From Firm-04 sp045591925 (GTDB taxonomy: Bacteria; Bacillota; Clostridia; Oscillospirales; Ruminococcaceae), in assembly GCA_045591925.1 (NCBI GenBank), contig JAZNTW010000010.1, positions 1-35,573 on the forward strand: DNA of 35,573 nt. Reading direction: 5' to 3'. Every line of letters starts with the position of its first letter. Positions within the stretch are counted from its first letter, which is position 1. The notes below the pieces were generated by a model, which made no database searches, had not been told where the DNA came from, and worked only from the letters and a program-made list of their open reading frames with translations. This document shows, in pieces, positions 7,278 to 15,835 of the stretch. The position numbers were made by a program, and so were the translations under genes.

Positions 7278-7588
7278 GTCGCAACGACATCCGATAAAAT
7301 CCAAAGCCGAAGCAATAGCTTGCCCATGGAGGGCGGCAATGCTTCGGCTGCTTTCATGATACCGGAAAGCTCCGGCTGCTGAACCTGAAGCTCCCATTCG
7401 CCGCCGCCAAGCGTGATATTTGCCGAAGATGAAGATTGCTGCTGCGTCACCTGTGCCATAACCGGTTTGCCGCCATAAAGCATCCGGCGCGTTTGCTGTG
7501 CCGCTTTCAGCATTCCGCAGCCAAGTCCCATCACCGAAATATATCCCAGAGCCGCAATCATTGCGGCTTTTTTCATGCGCTTTTTCAT
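7250..7588 (-). CDS. Small membrane-anchored protein downstream of spoIIP (hypothetical)
   Basis: The 112-aa protein starts MKKRMKKAAMIAALGYI, a basic N-terminus and one hydrophobic segment (about 8-30), then a hydrophilic Q/S-rich middle and a weakly hydrophobic C-terminus. I do not recognise a family. AGGAG lies about 8 nt before the ATG, inside the end of spoIIP. The ATG is 1 nt past the spoIIP stop, so the two are almost surely co-transcribed and translationally coupled. That suggests, without proof, a role with SpoIIP in forespore engulfment. Its 3' end overlaps the convergent gene by 28 bp. Confidence 0.65.
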   Translation of the reverse strand: MKKRMKKAAMIAALGYISVMGLGCGMLKAAQQTRRMLYGGKPVMAQVTQQQSSSSANITLGGGEWELQVQQPELSGIMKAAEALPPSMGKLLLRLWILSDVVATQTAETIGI

Positions 7589-7589
7589 A

Positions 7590-8726
7590 TCAATCCACTC
7601 CTGATTCTTCGACAAGCTGCCGAATGGTTTCACAGAGCACCTGCCCGAACAGTTCACCGGTATACTTCGCTTCCTCCAGCGTATTGCCCTGTGAACCAAT
7701 TTCGATCAGCAGACTCCCCTGCGTCAAATCCTGATTGTATTTCCGATAATCAAATAAAATCGGACGCGTAAAGCCTTTGAACATGGTCTCCGCGGTTTGC
7801 TGCAAGCGGCACGCAAGATGAAAATTTTCACGATAATTCGGCATATTCATTGTGCCGTCATCGCATCCGGAAATAATCATAATCTGTGCTGCCTGTTTGC
7901 CGTTGATCTCCGCAACCGGCGCAACAACCCGATTGCCGTCCGTAATCGCATCCCGGTGAATATCCAGCGCAATGCAAATACTCGGATATTCTGCAAGAAT
8001 CTCGCGAACTGTCTGTGCGCTGTTATGGTAGCTGCCGGTCCATACCGGATAATCATGCAGCTCCTTTGCGTGAATCACACCGATTCCGGCTGATACAAGC
8101 TGTTCTGCAATAGTCGCCCCAACCATCACCATATTTTTATCCGGCTCGGTTGTACGAAAATTAAAGCTGTCATCATAGTTTCCCGTTTTTGGTGAGACAA
8201 AGCTCTCGGTCGTATGCGTATGGTAAATCAAGACCATCGGCGTGCCATCCATTTTCAGATTCAGCTGCGGCGCAATCTGACTTTCCGCAAGCAAATCCTT
8301 GTTATTCCAAAAGGTCGTATTCCGAACTTGTCCGCCATTCGGGAGCGTCAAAAAAATATCGCCGGACTGCGTTCCAAACTGTCTGTCAACAATTTCACCA
8401 CCGTTTCCATTCTGCGTTTCCTGATACAGCCGCGCATACCACAGCGCCTTTGAGCCATCGGATTCGCGATTGATAATCGGTGCATTTTCAGCAGCTTCGG
8501 TCGCAGGTGCCATCACAACCGGCTGCGTTACAACGCCTGTCTCTGTCGGAACGGTTGTGACCGAGGTTACGGTCGTAGACGCCGGCGCAGACATACCCTC
8601 TGCGGTCGCAATACAGGATGCCGAACCGATTTCAACCGTATCCAGAAAATCCATGAGCTGCCAACCGCTAACCATCACGCAGCCTGCTGCACAAAGCAAT
8701 AAAACGCGTTTGACTTGTATGTTCAA
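7590..8726 (-). CDS. spoIIP: Stage II sporulation protein P (SpoIIP), peptidoglycan hydrolase
   Basis: SpoIIP works with SpoIID and SpoIIM to thin septal peptidoglycan and drive engulfment. It acts as amidase and endopeptidase from the mother-cell membrane. This 378-aa version has one N-terminal membrane segment (about 5-22), a T/V-rich linker (about 40-85), and the catalytic domain with VLIYHTHTTESF, IALDIHRD and LLIEIGSQGNT holding the zinc-ligand His and catalytic Glu. The start is set to TTG at 8726. The strong AAAAAAGGAG touches the ATG at 8735 with no gap, but lies 9 nt before this TTG. It points away from dnaA and leads a two-gene unit. A sporulation promoter is expected but not convincingly seen. 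Confidence 0.93.
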   Translation of the reverse strand: MNIQVKRVLLLCAAGCVMVSGWQLMDFLDTVEIGSASCIATAEGMSAPASTTVTSVTTVPTETGVVTQPVVMAPATEAAENAPIINRESDGSKALWYARLYQETQNGNGGEIVDRQFGTQSGDIFLTLPNGGQVRNTTFWNNKDLLAESQIAPQLNLKMDGTPMVLIYHTHTTESFVSPKTGNYDDSFNFRTTEPDKNMVMVGATIAEQLVSAGIGVIHAKELHDYPVWTGSYHNSAQTVREILAEYPSICIALDIHRDAITDGNRVVAPVAEINGKQAAQIMIISGCDDGTMNMPNYRENFHLACRLQQTAETMFKGFTRPILFDYRKYNQDLTQGSLLIEIGSQGNTLEEAKYTGELFGQVLCETIRQLVEESGVD

Positions 8727-8875
8727 ATAAAACATCTCCTTTTTTCAGTATGCACATTCTGCTAATGCTTATGCAAAAAATGATTGAGATATGCCGATAC
8801 GGTTACGCAGATTTTGTATCCAAAACAAGCTGTTCGTGCTCAAGGATAGGTGCTGATTTCTGCGATTTTTTGGCT

Positions 8876-8928
8876 GTTTTTATATATTAAAAATTTATAA
8901 AAATTAGGGCAAGAACGGTTTATCAACA
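8876..8928. other. AT-rich stretch with one DnaA-box-like 9-mer upstream of dnaA
   Basis: Positions 8876-8906 are almost pure A/T and could be an unwinding element. TTATCAACA at 8920-8928 is one mismatch from the classical DnaA box TTATCCACA. The rest of the 385-bp gap between the spoIIP start and the dnaA start holds the dnaA promoter and leader; nothing else is recognised. Confidence 0.5.
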
Positions 8929-8984
8929 AACTGCGGCAAGCGGTCGAGTGTTTTGTGTAATTCTCCAATGATTGTTCGTTATGC

Positions 8985-9013
8985 TTGAAATTATCTTTTC
9001 AATATGCTATAAT
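8985..9013 (+). promoter_or_regulatory. dnaA promoter
   Basis: TTGAAA (8985-8990), 17 bp, TATAAT (9008-9013), with TGC before the -10. The DnaA-box-like 9-mer at 8920 lies about 65 bp upstream of the -35 and could allow autoregulation. The predicted leader to the ATG at 9112 is about 92 nt. Confidence 0.85.
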
Positions 9014-9111
9014 ATATGATGTATAAGACTGCACGAAATCACGCTTTCTCCCTGAAAACAGCGTGTGCAGATCTGTCAGATTATTTAACAGAAAAGGATG
9101 TGAATGGACTC

Positions 9112-10467
9112 ATGAATTCCTTTGAAGAAGTATTTGAAGCCGTCAAGGAATACGTAACGAAAGACGGAAAAGTTGGGGACGTCGCAAAAAATCTTTGGCT
9201 GGATACCTTGAAGCCAGCACGCTTAGAGGGCACAGACGCCGTATTTTATTGTTCTTCGGATTTTCAGCGTTCTGTTGTCACAAATAATTATGCCCATTTG
9301 CTGAAAGAGGGCTTTGCGCAGATTCTCGGATTTCCGGTCAACCTGCGCCTGATTGTCCAGGAGGGTAAGGAAATCGCCAATGCCGCAGAGCAGGATCAGC
9401 AAATCGGAGAAGCACTCGAAAAAACAACCAAGGACGGCGAATATGCCTATACTTTCGATACATTTATTGTCGGAGGCTCCAATCAGTTTGCTTACGCTGC
9501 CTGTACCAGTATTGCACGCGGCGAGGGCAACGGAAACACCTATAACCCTTTGTTTATCTATGGTCCGTCCGGACTCGGTAAAACACATTTGCTGACTGCA
9601 ATTTCTCACGAAATGAGAAATCGCAATCCCGAATTGAAAATCATTTATGTAACAGGTGAAACCTTCACCAATGAGTTGATTGAAGCAATCGGTAAAAAGG
9701 ACACCTCGAAATTCCATGAAAAATATCGCAGCGCAGATGTTCTGCTGGTCGATGACATTCATTTTATCAGCGGTAAGGATAGTACACAGGAGGAATTCTT
9801 CCATACATTCAATATTCTCCACGCTGCCGGCAAGCAGATTGTCCTGACCTCCGACCGTCCGCCGAAGGATATCAAGATTCTGGAGGATCGTATCCGCACA
9901 CGCTTTGAATCCGGTCTGATTACGGATATTTCTATGCCGGACTTTGAAACCAGAGTTGCAATCATTCGCCGCAAGGCAGAGCTGCTCGACCTCAATATTC
10001 CGGATGATGTTGCCGAATTCATCGCAAATCGTCTGAAAACAAATATCCGTCAGCTTGAGGGCGCAGTCAAACGACTCAAGGCGCTCAAGAGTCTTGCAGA
10101 TTCCTCGCCCTCGCTCTCAATGGCACAAAGCGTTATCCGCGATATCTTGACGGATGAACAGCCTACACCTGTCACGGTGGAGAATATTATTCAGGAGGTC
10201 TCCAACCTCTATGGCGTAACGGCAGAGGATATCCGTTCCAAAAAGCGTTCGCAGCAGATTTCCAACGCCAGAAAAGTCGCAATTTATCTGGTACACGATA
10301 TTACCCAGATGACGCTTGCGACAATCGGTGAGGAATTTGGCAACCGCGATCACTCTACAATCGTCTATGCGGTCAAGTATGTAGAAAAAAATATGAAAAA
10401 GGATACGAACCTGCGCGACGCCATCGAAAGCATCACAAAGACCATTCGTGACGGTTTCGGAAAATAA
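9112..10467 (+). CDS. dnaA: Chromosomal replication initiator protein DnaA
   Basis: DnaA binds DnaA boxes at oriC as an ATP-dependent filament and opens the duplex. The 451-aa product shows domain I (about 1-75), a short linker, the AAA+ core with Walker A GPSGLGKT at 151-158 and Walker B LLVDDIHF near 207, and domain IV with the DNA-recognition signature RDHSTIVYAVKYVEKN near 416-431. In-frame ATGs at 9016/9019 fall within or just after the -10 of the promoter and cannot be used. The ATG at 9112 gives the normal family N-terminus (MNSFEEVFEAVKEYV), though its ribosome site (AAAGGA, about 14 nt away) is weak. That may mean inefficient initiation is part of DnaA control. Confidence 0.97.
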   Translation: MNSFEEVFEAVKEYVTKDGKVGDVAKNLWLDTLKPARLEGTDAVFYCSSDFQRSVVTNNYAHLLKEGFAQILGFPVNLRLIVQEGKEIANAAEQDQQIGEALEKTTKDGEYAYTFDTFIVGGSNQFAYAACTSIARGEGNGNTYNPLFIYGPSGLGKTHLLTAISHEMRNRNPELKIIYVTGETFTNELIEAIGKKDTSKFHEKYRSADVLLVDDIHFISGKDSTQEEFFHTFNILHAAGKQIVLTSDRPPKDIKILEDRIRTRFESGLITDISMPDFETRVAIIRRKAELLDLNIPDDVAEFIANRLKTNIRQLEGAVKRLKALKSLADSSPSLSMAQSVIRDILTDEQPTPVTVENIIQEVSNLYGVTAEDIRSKKRSQQISNARKVAIYLVHDITQMTLATIGEEFGNRDHSTIVYAVKYVEKNMKKDTNLRDAIESITKTIRDGFGK

Positions 10468-11023
10468 TCCTGAAAGGTTTTCCACTTGTTTGTGCAAGAG
10501 TCTGAATGATTTCGGTTACCCCGAATTTTTAAAATTCAACGCACCGGAAAATTTACAAAAAGATTGCAAAGAGCATATGTTTGATTTTCTCGTGTTTCAA
10601 CAGATGTTGAAAGTAAAGTTGAAAATCAACGCCGCATTTACCGCATTTTTAGGTTTTTTTGTTGTCAGAATGTGGAAAACAAGCGAATATACTCTGAGTA
10701 TTCACAATTTCAACTGAGTTTTCAACAAAATTTCATTTCGTTTCCACTCTTTTCACTGTAATCGGATTGTCATAATTCGTATTCCACTTCCCCACATTTT
10801 TTCAAAATTCCGAAGTGGAAAAAACCGCCGGATTTTGACCGGCTCGTTTCGGCTTGCATACGCGGATTTTTGACTCTTCATATTCCGCTTTGCACTTTTC
10901 AACCGACACGACTACTTCTCCTTATATAACCTATTATGTTAAGATGAATATTTGCTGGCTGATTCGCATTTCGGAGAGATGAATTGTGGAAACGGCTGAA
11001 ATCCTTGAAAGGGAATGTTATAT
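10468..11023. other. Putative replication origin (oriC): DnaA-box-like cluster between dnaA and dnaN
   Basis: This 556-bp gap has no plausible gene. It holds many 9-mers of one type on both strands: TTTTCCACT (10478-10486), TGTGGAAAA (10671-10679, inverted), TTTTCAACA (10719-10727), GTTTCCACT (10740-10748), TATTCCACT (10780-10788), AGTGGAAAA (10814-10822, inverted), TTTTCAACC (about 10897-10905) and TGTGGAAAC (10985-10993, inverted). A palindrome TTTCAACA-GA-TGTTGAAA lies at 10595-10612. These are one or two bases from TTATCCACA. No clean dnaN promoter is seen; dnaN may be read from dnaA. Confidence 0.75.
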
Positions 11024-12133
11024 ATGAAATATACCTGTCAGAAATCTGACCTCTGCGAAGTCCTGCCAAATGTTGCAAAAGCGGCAAGCGCAAAAACGCC
11101 GATGGAGTCGCTCAGCGCAATTTGTCTCCGCGCTTATGGTCAGGAACTGGAGCTTACCGGTTATGATTTGGAATTTGGTATCAGAACACAGATTCCGGCA
11201 GCCGTTGAGGAAGAGGGCGTCGTTCTTGCGAACAGCCGTCTGTTTTCCGAATTGGTTCGCAGAATGCCGGATGGCGTTTTGCAGATTGAGATCGACGAGC
11301 ATCTCAAGATCACCATTACCGGTGGCGGTACATTCTGCCAGCTTCCGGGTATGCGTGCAGATGAATATCCGGATCTGCCCGATATCGAGCAGAAGCAGGG
11401 CGCGGTGATTCCGCAGAATCTGCTGAAAAATATGATCGACCAGACCATCTATGCCGTTTCTTTGGATGAAACAAAGCCGATCTTTACCGGTGAGCTGATT
11501 GAAATGGCAGACGATGTGCTGAATATTGTTGCGCTGGATAACTACCGTATGGCGCTCCGTACAGAGCCGCTTGCTGGTCAGGCACCGATGAAATTTGTCG
11601 TTCCGGCAAAGGCACTCCGTGAAATCGAGCATCTGCTTACGGATGACGAGAAAAACGAGAATCCCTGCAAAATTCGTCTCGACCAGCATCATGCAATGTT
11701 TGAGATCGGAAATTATATTGTTTATACCAGATTGCTTGCCGGTGATTTTATCAACTATCGCCGCAGCATTCCGGAGAATACAAAAACCGAGGTCACGCTC
11801 AATCGCCGTGACCTGATGGAGAGTCTTGAGCGCTGCGGTCTGCTGATTTCCGAGAAAAATAAGACCGCTGTACGCTTCCAGTTTGAGGAAAACCGTATCA
11901 TGATCAGCTGTCAGAATGTTGTCGGCAGCGTGGATGACCAGATTGCCTGCGATATGACCGGCGAAAAAATGGTGATCGGCTTCAATAACCGCTATCTGCT
12001 TGACGCAGTTCGTGCGGTGCAGAGCGATAAAGTGCGTATGTTCCTGACTGCTGCCGATCGCGCTGTCAAAATTATGGAAGCGGACGGCGATGGTTCGGTC
12101 GCGATTATCATGCCGGTTCAGGTGCGAAGATAA
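11024..12133 (+). CDS. dnaN: DNA polymerase III beta subunit (sliding clamp)
   Basis: The beta clamp is a ring-shaped homodimer that tethers polymerase III and other DNA enzymes to DNA. At 369 aa it has the normal family length with three repeated clamp domains (about 1-120, 125-245, 250-369). Typical segments are ELTGYDLEFGIRT near residue 43-55 and the C-terminus VAIIMPVQVRR, close to the usual PMRL ending that lines the partner-binding pocket. GAAAGGGA lies about 10 nt before the ATG at 11024 and directly abuts the alternative ATG at 11015, so 11024 is preferred. It is followed after 21 bp by yaaA. Confidence 0.97.
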   Translation: MKYTCQKSDLCEVLPNVAKAASAKTPMESLSAICLRAYGQELELTGYDLEFGIRTQIPAAVEEEGVVLANSRLFSELVRRMPDGVLQIEIDEHLKITITGGGTFCQLPGMRADEYPDLPDIEQKQGAVIPQNLLKNMIDQTIYAVSLDETKPIFTGELIEMADDVLNIVALDNYRMALRTEPLAGQAPMKFVVPAKALREIEHLLTDDEKNENPCKIRLDQHHAMFEIGNYIVYTRLLAGDFINYRRSIPENTKTEVTLNRRDLMESLERCGLLISEKNKTAVRFQFEENRIMISCQNVVGSVDDQIACDMTGEKMVIGFNNRYLLDAVRAVQSDKVRMFLTAADRAVKIMEADGDGSVAIIMPVQVRR

Positions 12134-12154
12134 GTTTATATTCGGGAGAATGTT

Positions 12155-12385
12155 ATGGAAATCATACACATTGACATCAAAACACCGTTTATCAAGCTGG
12201 AACAGCTTATGAAGCTGTCCGGTCTGACCGATACGGGCGGACTGGCAAAGGAAATTATTCAAAGCGGACTTGTCAAGGTAAACGGCGAGGTTTGCACCAT
12301 GCGCGGAAAAAAAATCCGAAATGGTGACCGCGTGATGGTCGAGGGCTACGAGGTCATTGTATCTGCTCCGTTAGAAGATGCGTAA
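12155..12385 (+). CDS. yaaA: S4-domain RNA-binding protein YaaA
   Basis: A single S4 RNA-binding domain fills this 76-aa protein, with the core LAKEIIQSGLVKVNGEVCTM around residues 29-48 and GDRVMVEG near 58-65. YaaA-type S4 proteins lie between dnaN and recF in most Firmicutes; a role in ribosome assembly or RNA binding is proposed but not settled. GGGAGA precedes the ATG. The TAA stop is followed directly by the recF ATG with no gap, so the two are translationally coupled. Confidence 0.92.
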   Translation: MEIIHIDIKTPFIKLEQLMKLSGLTDTGGLAKEIIQSGLVKVNGEVCTMRGKKIRNGDRVMVEGYEVIVSAPLEDA

Positions 12386-13522
12386 ATGCGTGTATTATCT
12401 TTAAAAGCGGAGGGATTCCGTAATCTGAAAAGCGTCAGCATGACGCCGCATCCGGAACGGAATATGATATTCGGCAATAACGCGCAGGGAAAAACCAATC
12501 TGCTGGAGGCAATCTGGGCGTGTACGGGCTGCCGCAGCTTCCGCGGTGCAAAGGAAAAGGATTATCTGCAATTACAGGCAGAGGCAATGCACATTCGGCT
12601 TAGTTTTGAAAATAGCCGCAGAGTGCAGGAAATCCAGCTCCATATGGCGCGCGGCGATGGCAAGCAAAAGAAAATTCTGCTCAATCATGTTCCGCTCAAG
12701 GGCGGCAGCGGATTGTTTTCGCAGTTTCAATGCGTTGTATTTTCGCCGGATGATCGGGAGCTGATTCGCTCCGGACCGGAAAAACGCCGTAACTTCATGG
12801 ATTTATGCGGTTCGCAGATTACGCCTGCAATGCTCGGATGTATCCGGCGGTTTGAGCAATTAACTGCGCAGCGCAACGCTGTTCTGAAGCAAATTCAGCT
12901 TGGCAAGGCGTCAAAGCGTGACCTTGCCGATTGGGATATTCAGCTTGCTGCGCACGGCAGTCTGCTGAGTTGTCTGCGTTTTGCGTATATCAGAAAGCTG
13001 TCGGCAGTTTGTGAACAGCTCTATGGCACCATTACCGATGGCAAGGAAAAGCTGTCGGTCAAGTATCGCTCCAATCTGTTTCGGAATTCGGAAATCCCGG
13101 AAAAACCAACTGCCGATATGCAGCAATATTACTATGCCCAGCTTCAGAAATCTGCGGATGATGACATCCGGCTCGGATTTACTGCAAAGGGTGCCGGCAG
13201 AGATGATTTTTCCTGTAAAATCGGTGGCTTGTCCGTTCGTGAATTTGGTTCGCAGGGACAGCAGAAAAGCACCGCTTTGGTATTAAAGCTCGCACAGGCG
13301 TCGGTGTTCTATGAACAAAAGGACGAAACACCGATCATTTTGCTTGATGATGTGATGGGCGAGCTGGATCAGCAAAGACAAAAACTCGTTTATGATATCG
13401 TCGGTGATATGCAGATTTTTCTGACAACGCCGCAGCCGGAAGCGGTTGGACAATTCGGTAAGGGCGCAGTATTTTGCATGGATAACGGATTGCTGACGGA
13501 AAACATGACTGAACAGCAATAA
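12386..13522 (+). CDS. recF: DNA replication and repair protein RecF
   Basis: RecF is an SMC/ABC-like ATPase that binds gapped DNA and helps load RecA with RecO and RecR. The 378-aa protein has Walker A GNNAQGKTN at about 30-38, the ABC signature region with FGSQGQQKS near 288-296, and Walker B PIILLDDVMGELD near 314-326. The length is normal. It starts directly after the yaaA stop and has no separate strong ribosome site, consistent with coupling. remB follows after 11 bp. Confidence 0.96.
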   Translation: MRVLSLKAEGFRNLKSVSMTPHPERNMIFGNNAQGKTNLLEAIWACTGCRSFRGAKEKDYLQLQAEAMHIRLSFENSRRVQEIQLHMARGDGKQKKILLNHVPLKGGSGLFSQFQCVVFSPDDRELIRSGPEKRRNFMDLCGSQITPAMLGCIRRFEQLTAQRNAVLKQIQLGKASKRDLADWDIQLAAHGSLLSCLRFAYIRKLSAVCEQLYGTITDGKEKLSVKYRSNLFRNSEIPEKPTADMQQYYYAQLQKSADDDIRLGFTAKGAGRDDFSCKIGGLSVREFGSQGQQKSTALVLKLAQASVFYEQKDETPIILLDDVMGELDQQRQKLVYDIVGDMQIFLTTPQPEAVGQFGKGAVFCMDNGLLTENMTEQQ

Positions 13523-13533
13523 GGAGAACTGTG

Positions 13534-13788
13534 ATGTATATTCATCTCGGTGAGCAGATTTCGATCAATGATACCACGGTAATTGGTATTTTTGATATCG
13601 AAAATACGACGATTGGTTCGGATACGCGCGCGTATTTGAGCAGACTGGAAAAGGAAGGCAATGCGGTCAATGTTTCGACGGAAATGCCGAAGAGCTTTGT
13701 GGTCTGCATTGAAAACGGCGTAGAGGTTGCATATATTTCCTCGATTTCCGTTTCTACGCTTCGCAAGCGTGCAATGACTTTGTTTTGA
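13534..13788 (+). CDS. remB: RemB/YaaB-type DUF370 regulator
   Basis: This 84-aa protein starts MYIHLGEQISINDTTVIGIF, typical of the DUF370 family found between recF and gyrB in Firmicutes. In Bacillus subtilis RemB is one of two DUF370 proteins linked to expression of biofilm matrix genes; the function in Clostridia is not established. AGGAG lies 7 nt before the ATG at 13534; the GTG at 13531 is too close to it. gyrB follows after 79 bp. Confidence 0.9.
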   Translation: MYIHLGEQISINDTTVIGIFDIENTTIGSDTRAYLSRLEKEGNAVNVSTEMPKSFVVCIENGVEVAYISSISVSTLRKRAMTLF

Positions 13789-13867
13789 ATTCAACTATGT
13801 TTGAGAATCTGTTGAATATTGACTACAGATTCGATTGGATAAAAATAAGAAATCCCGGAGGCAAATC

Positions 13868-15820
13868 ATGATGGATAATGAAGAAATGTTGACACAACAA
13901 CCCGTACAGGGTGATTATGACGAAAATCAGATTCAGGTTCTGGAAGGCTTGGAAGCAGTCCGGAAGCGTCCGGGTATGTATATCGGTACAACAGGCGCGG
14001 GCGGTTTGCATCATCTGGTTTATGAAATTGTGGATAACTCGATTGACGAGGCGCTTTCTGGTTATTGTACCGAAATTAAAGTCGAAATTTTAGAGGGCGA
14101 TGTCATCCGCGTCACCGATAACGGCAGAGGTATTCCGGTCGGTATGCACCCGAAGGAGAAAATCTCTGCGGCAACTGTCGTATTCACAGTGCTGCACGCC
14201 GGCGGTAAATTCGGCGGCGGCGGTTATAAGGTTGCCGGCGGTTTGCATGGCGTTGGTGCATCGGTCGTCAATGCGCTGTCCGAATGGCTGGAGCTGACTG
14301 TCTGGGATGGAAAACACAGCTATTTCCAGCGTTTTGAACGCGGCAAGTACGATAAGCAGCTTGAAATGATCGGTGATACCGAGCGTCACGGCACCTCCGT
14401 TACCTTTAAGCCGGATGCGGAAATCTTTGAAGAAACAACTGTGTTTGATTATGAGGTTTTGCTCAAGCGGATGCGTGAGCAGGCGTTTTTGAATGCAAAT
14501 CTGACCATCGAAATCGAAGATAAACGCTATCCGGAAGAAGACCGCCACGAGATTTTCTGTTACGAGGGCGGTATTCGGCAGTTTATTGAGCATATCCATA
14601 ACACACGCGGTCTGGACCCGCTTTCCGATAAGGTCATTTATTTCAGCGAGAAAAAGGATGATAATTCCGTTGAAATTGCAATGCAGTATAATGACAGCTA
14701 TAACGAAGTCATTATGTCCTTTGCAAACAATGTGCATACCATCGACGGCGGCGTACACGAGGTCGGCTTCCGCAATGCGCTGACCAAGACGATCAATGAA
14801 TACGGAAAAAAATTCGGTCTGCTCAAGGATGACGCAAAGCTCATGGGCGAGGACGTTCGAGAGGGTTTGACTGCAATCATTTCCGTAAAGCTGACGGACT
14901 GTCAGTTTGAGAGCCAGACCAAGGTAAAGCTCGGAAATCCGGAGATCAAGCCGTTTGTCGAGCAGGTTGTCTGCCAGAAGCTTATGGATTATCTCGAAGA
15001 AAATCCGACGATCGCCGCTGCGATTTTTGAAAAATCACAGGCTGCACAGCGTGCGCGTGAGGCTGCAAAAAAAGCGCGTGAAACTGCAAGACGGAAATCT
15101 GCGATGGAATCTGCTTCCCTGCCGGGTAAGCTGGCGGATTGCTCGGAGCGCGATATCGAATTTACTGAAATCTATATCGTCGAGGGTGATTCCGCAGGCG
15201 GCTCTGCAAAAGAAGGCAGAGACAGAAGATATCAGGCGATTCTGCCGCTTTGGGGCAAAATGCTCAATGTCGAGCGTGTTCGTATTGACAGAGTTTACGG
15301 CAATGATAAGCTCCAGCCGGTTGTAACGGCGCTTGGTACCTCGTTCGGAGAGGATTTTGATATTACAAAATTGCGCTATGGTAAAGTCATTATCATGGCG
15401 GACGCCGATGTGGACGGCTGCCATATCCGCACCTTGCTTCTGACATTCTTCTTCCGGTTCATGCGGCCTCTGATTGAAAATGGCAATGTCTATATCGCAC
15501 AGCCGCCGCTGTTCCGCGTAACAAAAGGAAAAACACATAAATACGCATTCAGTGATGAAGAACGCGATAAATATATCGCAGAGCTTTCCGTAAACGGTGC
15601 AAAGCCGGATGTTCAGCGTTATAAGGGTCTTGGTGAAATGGATCCGGTGCAGCTTTGGGAAACAACAATGGATCCCGAAACCCGTACCATGATTCAGGTT
15701 ACCATGGATGACGCGATGAAAGCAGATGAAATTTTCTCAATTCTGATGGGCGATAAGGTTCAGCCGCGCCGCGCATTTATTGAGTCCAATGCAAAATATG
15801 CGGTCAATCTGGATGTCTGA
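13868..15820 (+). CDS. gyrB: DNA gyrase subunit B
   Basis: GyrB supplies the ATPase of DNA gyrase, which introduces negative supercoils with GyrA. The 650-aa product has the GHKL ATPase motifs EIVDNSIDEALSGY, VTDNGRGIPV and GGLHGVGASVVNALS within the first 130 residues, the transducer domain, and the TOPRIM motifs EGDSAGGSAKEGRD near 438-451 and MADADVDG near 512-519. The C-terminus is complete and short, as in Gram-positive GyrB. GGAGG ends 6 nt before the ATG at 13868 and 9 nt before the next ATG (13871); either is possible, a one-residue difference. A YcxB-like gene follows after 15 bp. Confidence 0.97.
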   Translation: MMDNEEMLTQQPVQGDYDENQIQVLEGLEAVRKRPGMYIGTTGAGGLHHLVYEIVDNSIDEALSGYCTEIKVEILEGDVIRVTDNGRGIPVGMHPKEKISAATVVFTVLHAGGKFGGGGYKVAGGLHGVGASVVNALSEWLELTVWDGKHSYFQRFERGKYDKQLEMIGDTERHGTSVTFKPDAEIFEETTVFDYEVLLKRMREQAFLNANLTIEIEDKRYPEEDRHEIFCYEGGIRQFIEHIHNTRGLDPLSDKVIYFSEKKDDNSVEIAMQYNDSYNEVIMSFANNVHTIDGGVHEVGFRNALTKTINEYGKKFGLLKDDAKLMGEDVREGLTAIISVKLTDCQFESQTKVKLGNPEIKPFVEQVVCQKLMDYLEENPTIAAAIFEKSQAAQRAREAAKKARETARRKSAMESASLPGKLADCSERDIEFTEIYIVEGDSAGGSAKEGRDRRYQAILPLWGKMLNVERVRIDRVYGNDKLQPVVTALGTSFGEDFDITKLRYGKVIIMADADVDGCHIRTLLLTFFFRFMRPLIENGNVYIAQPPLFRVTKGKTHKYAFSDEERDKYIAELSVNGAKPDVQRYKGLGEMDPVQLWETTMDPETRTMIQVTMDDAMKADEIFSILMGDKVQPRRAFIESNAKYAVNLDV

Positions 15821-15835
15821 TTTGAAAGGATTTAT

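Noticed and set aside
8745..8772. Possible SigE-type promoter for spoIIP on the minus strand (CATACTGA with ATA 17 bp upstream).
   Set aside because: The predicted start would fall at about 8738, inside the ribosome-binding site, leaving the mRNA without it.
13819..13846. Possible gyrB promoter TTGACT with an A-rich -10 (TAAAAA or AAAAAT).
   Set aside because: The -10 is poor and the spacing is 15-16 bp; gyrB may equally be read from the upstream operon.
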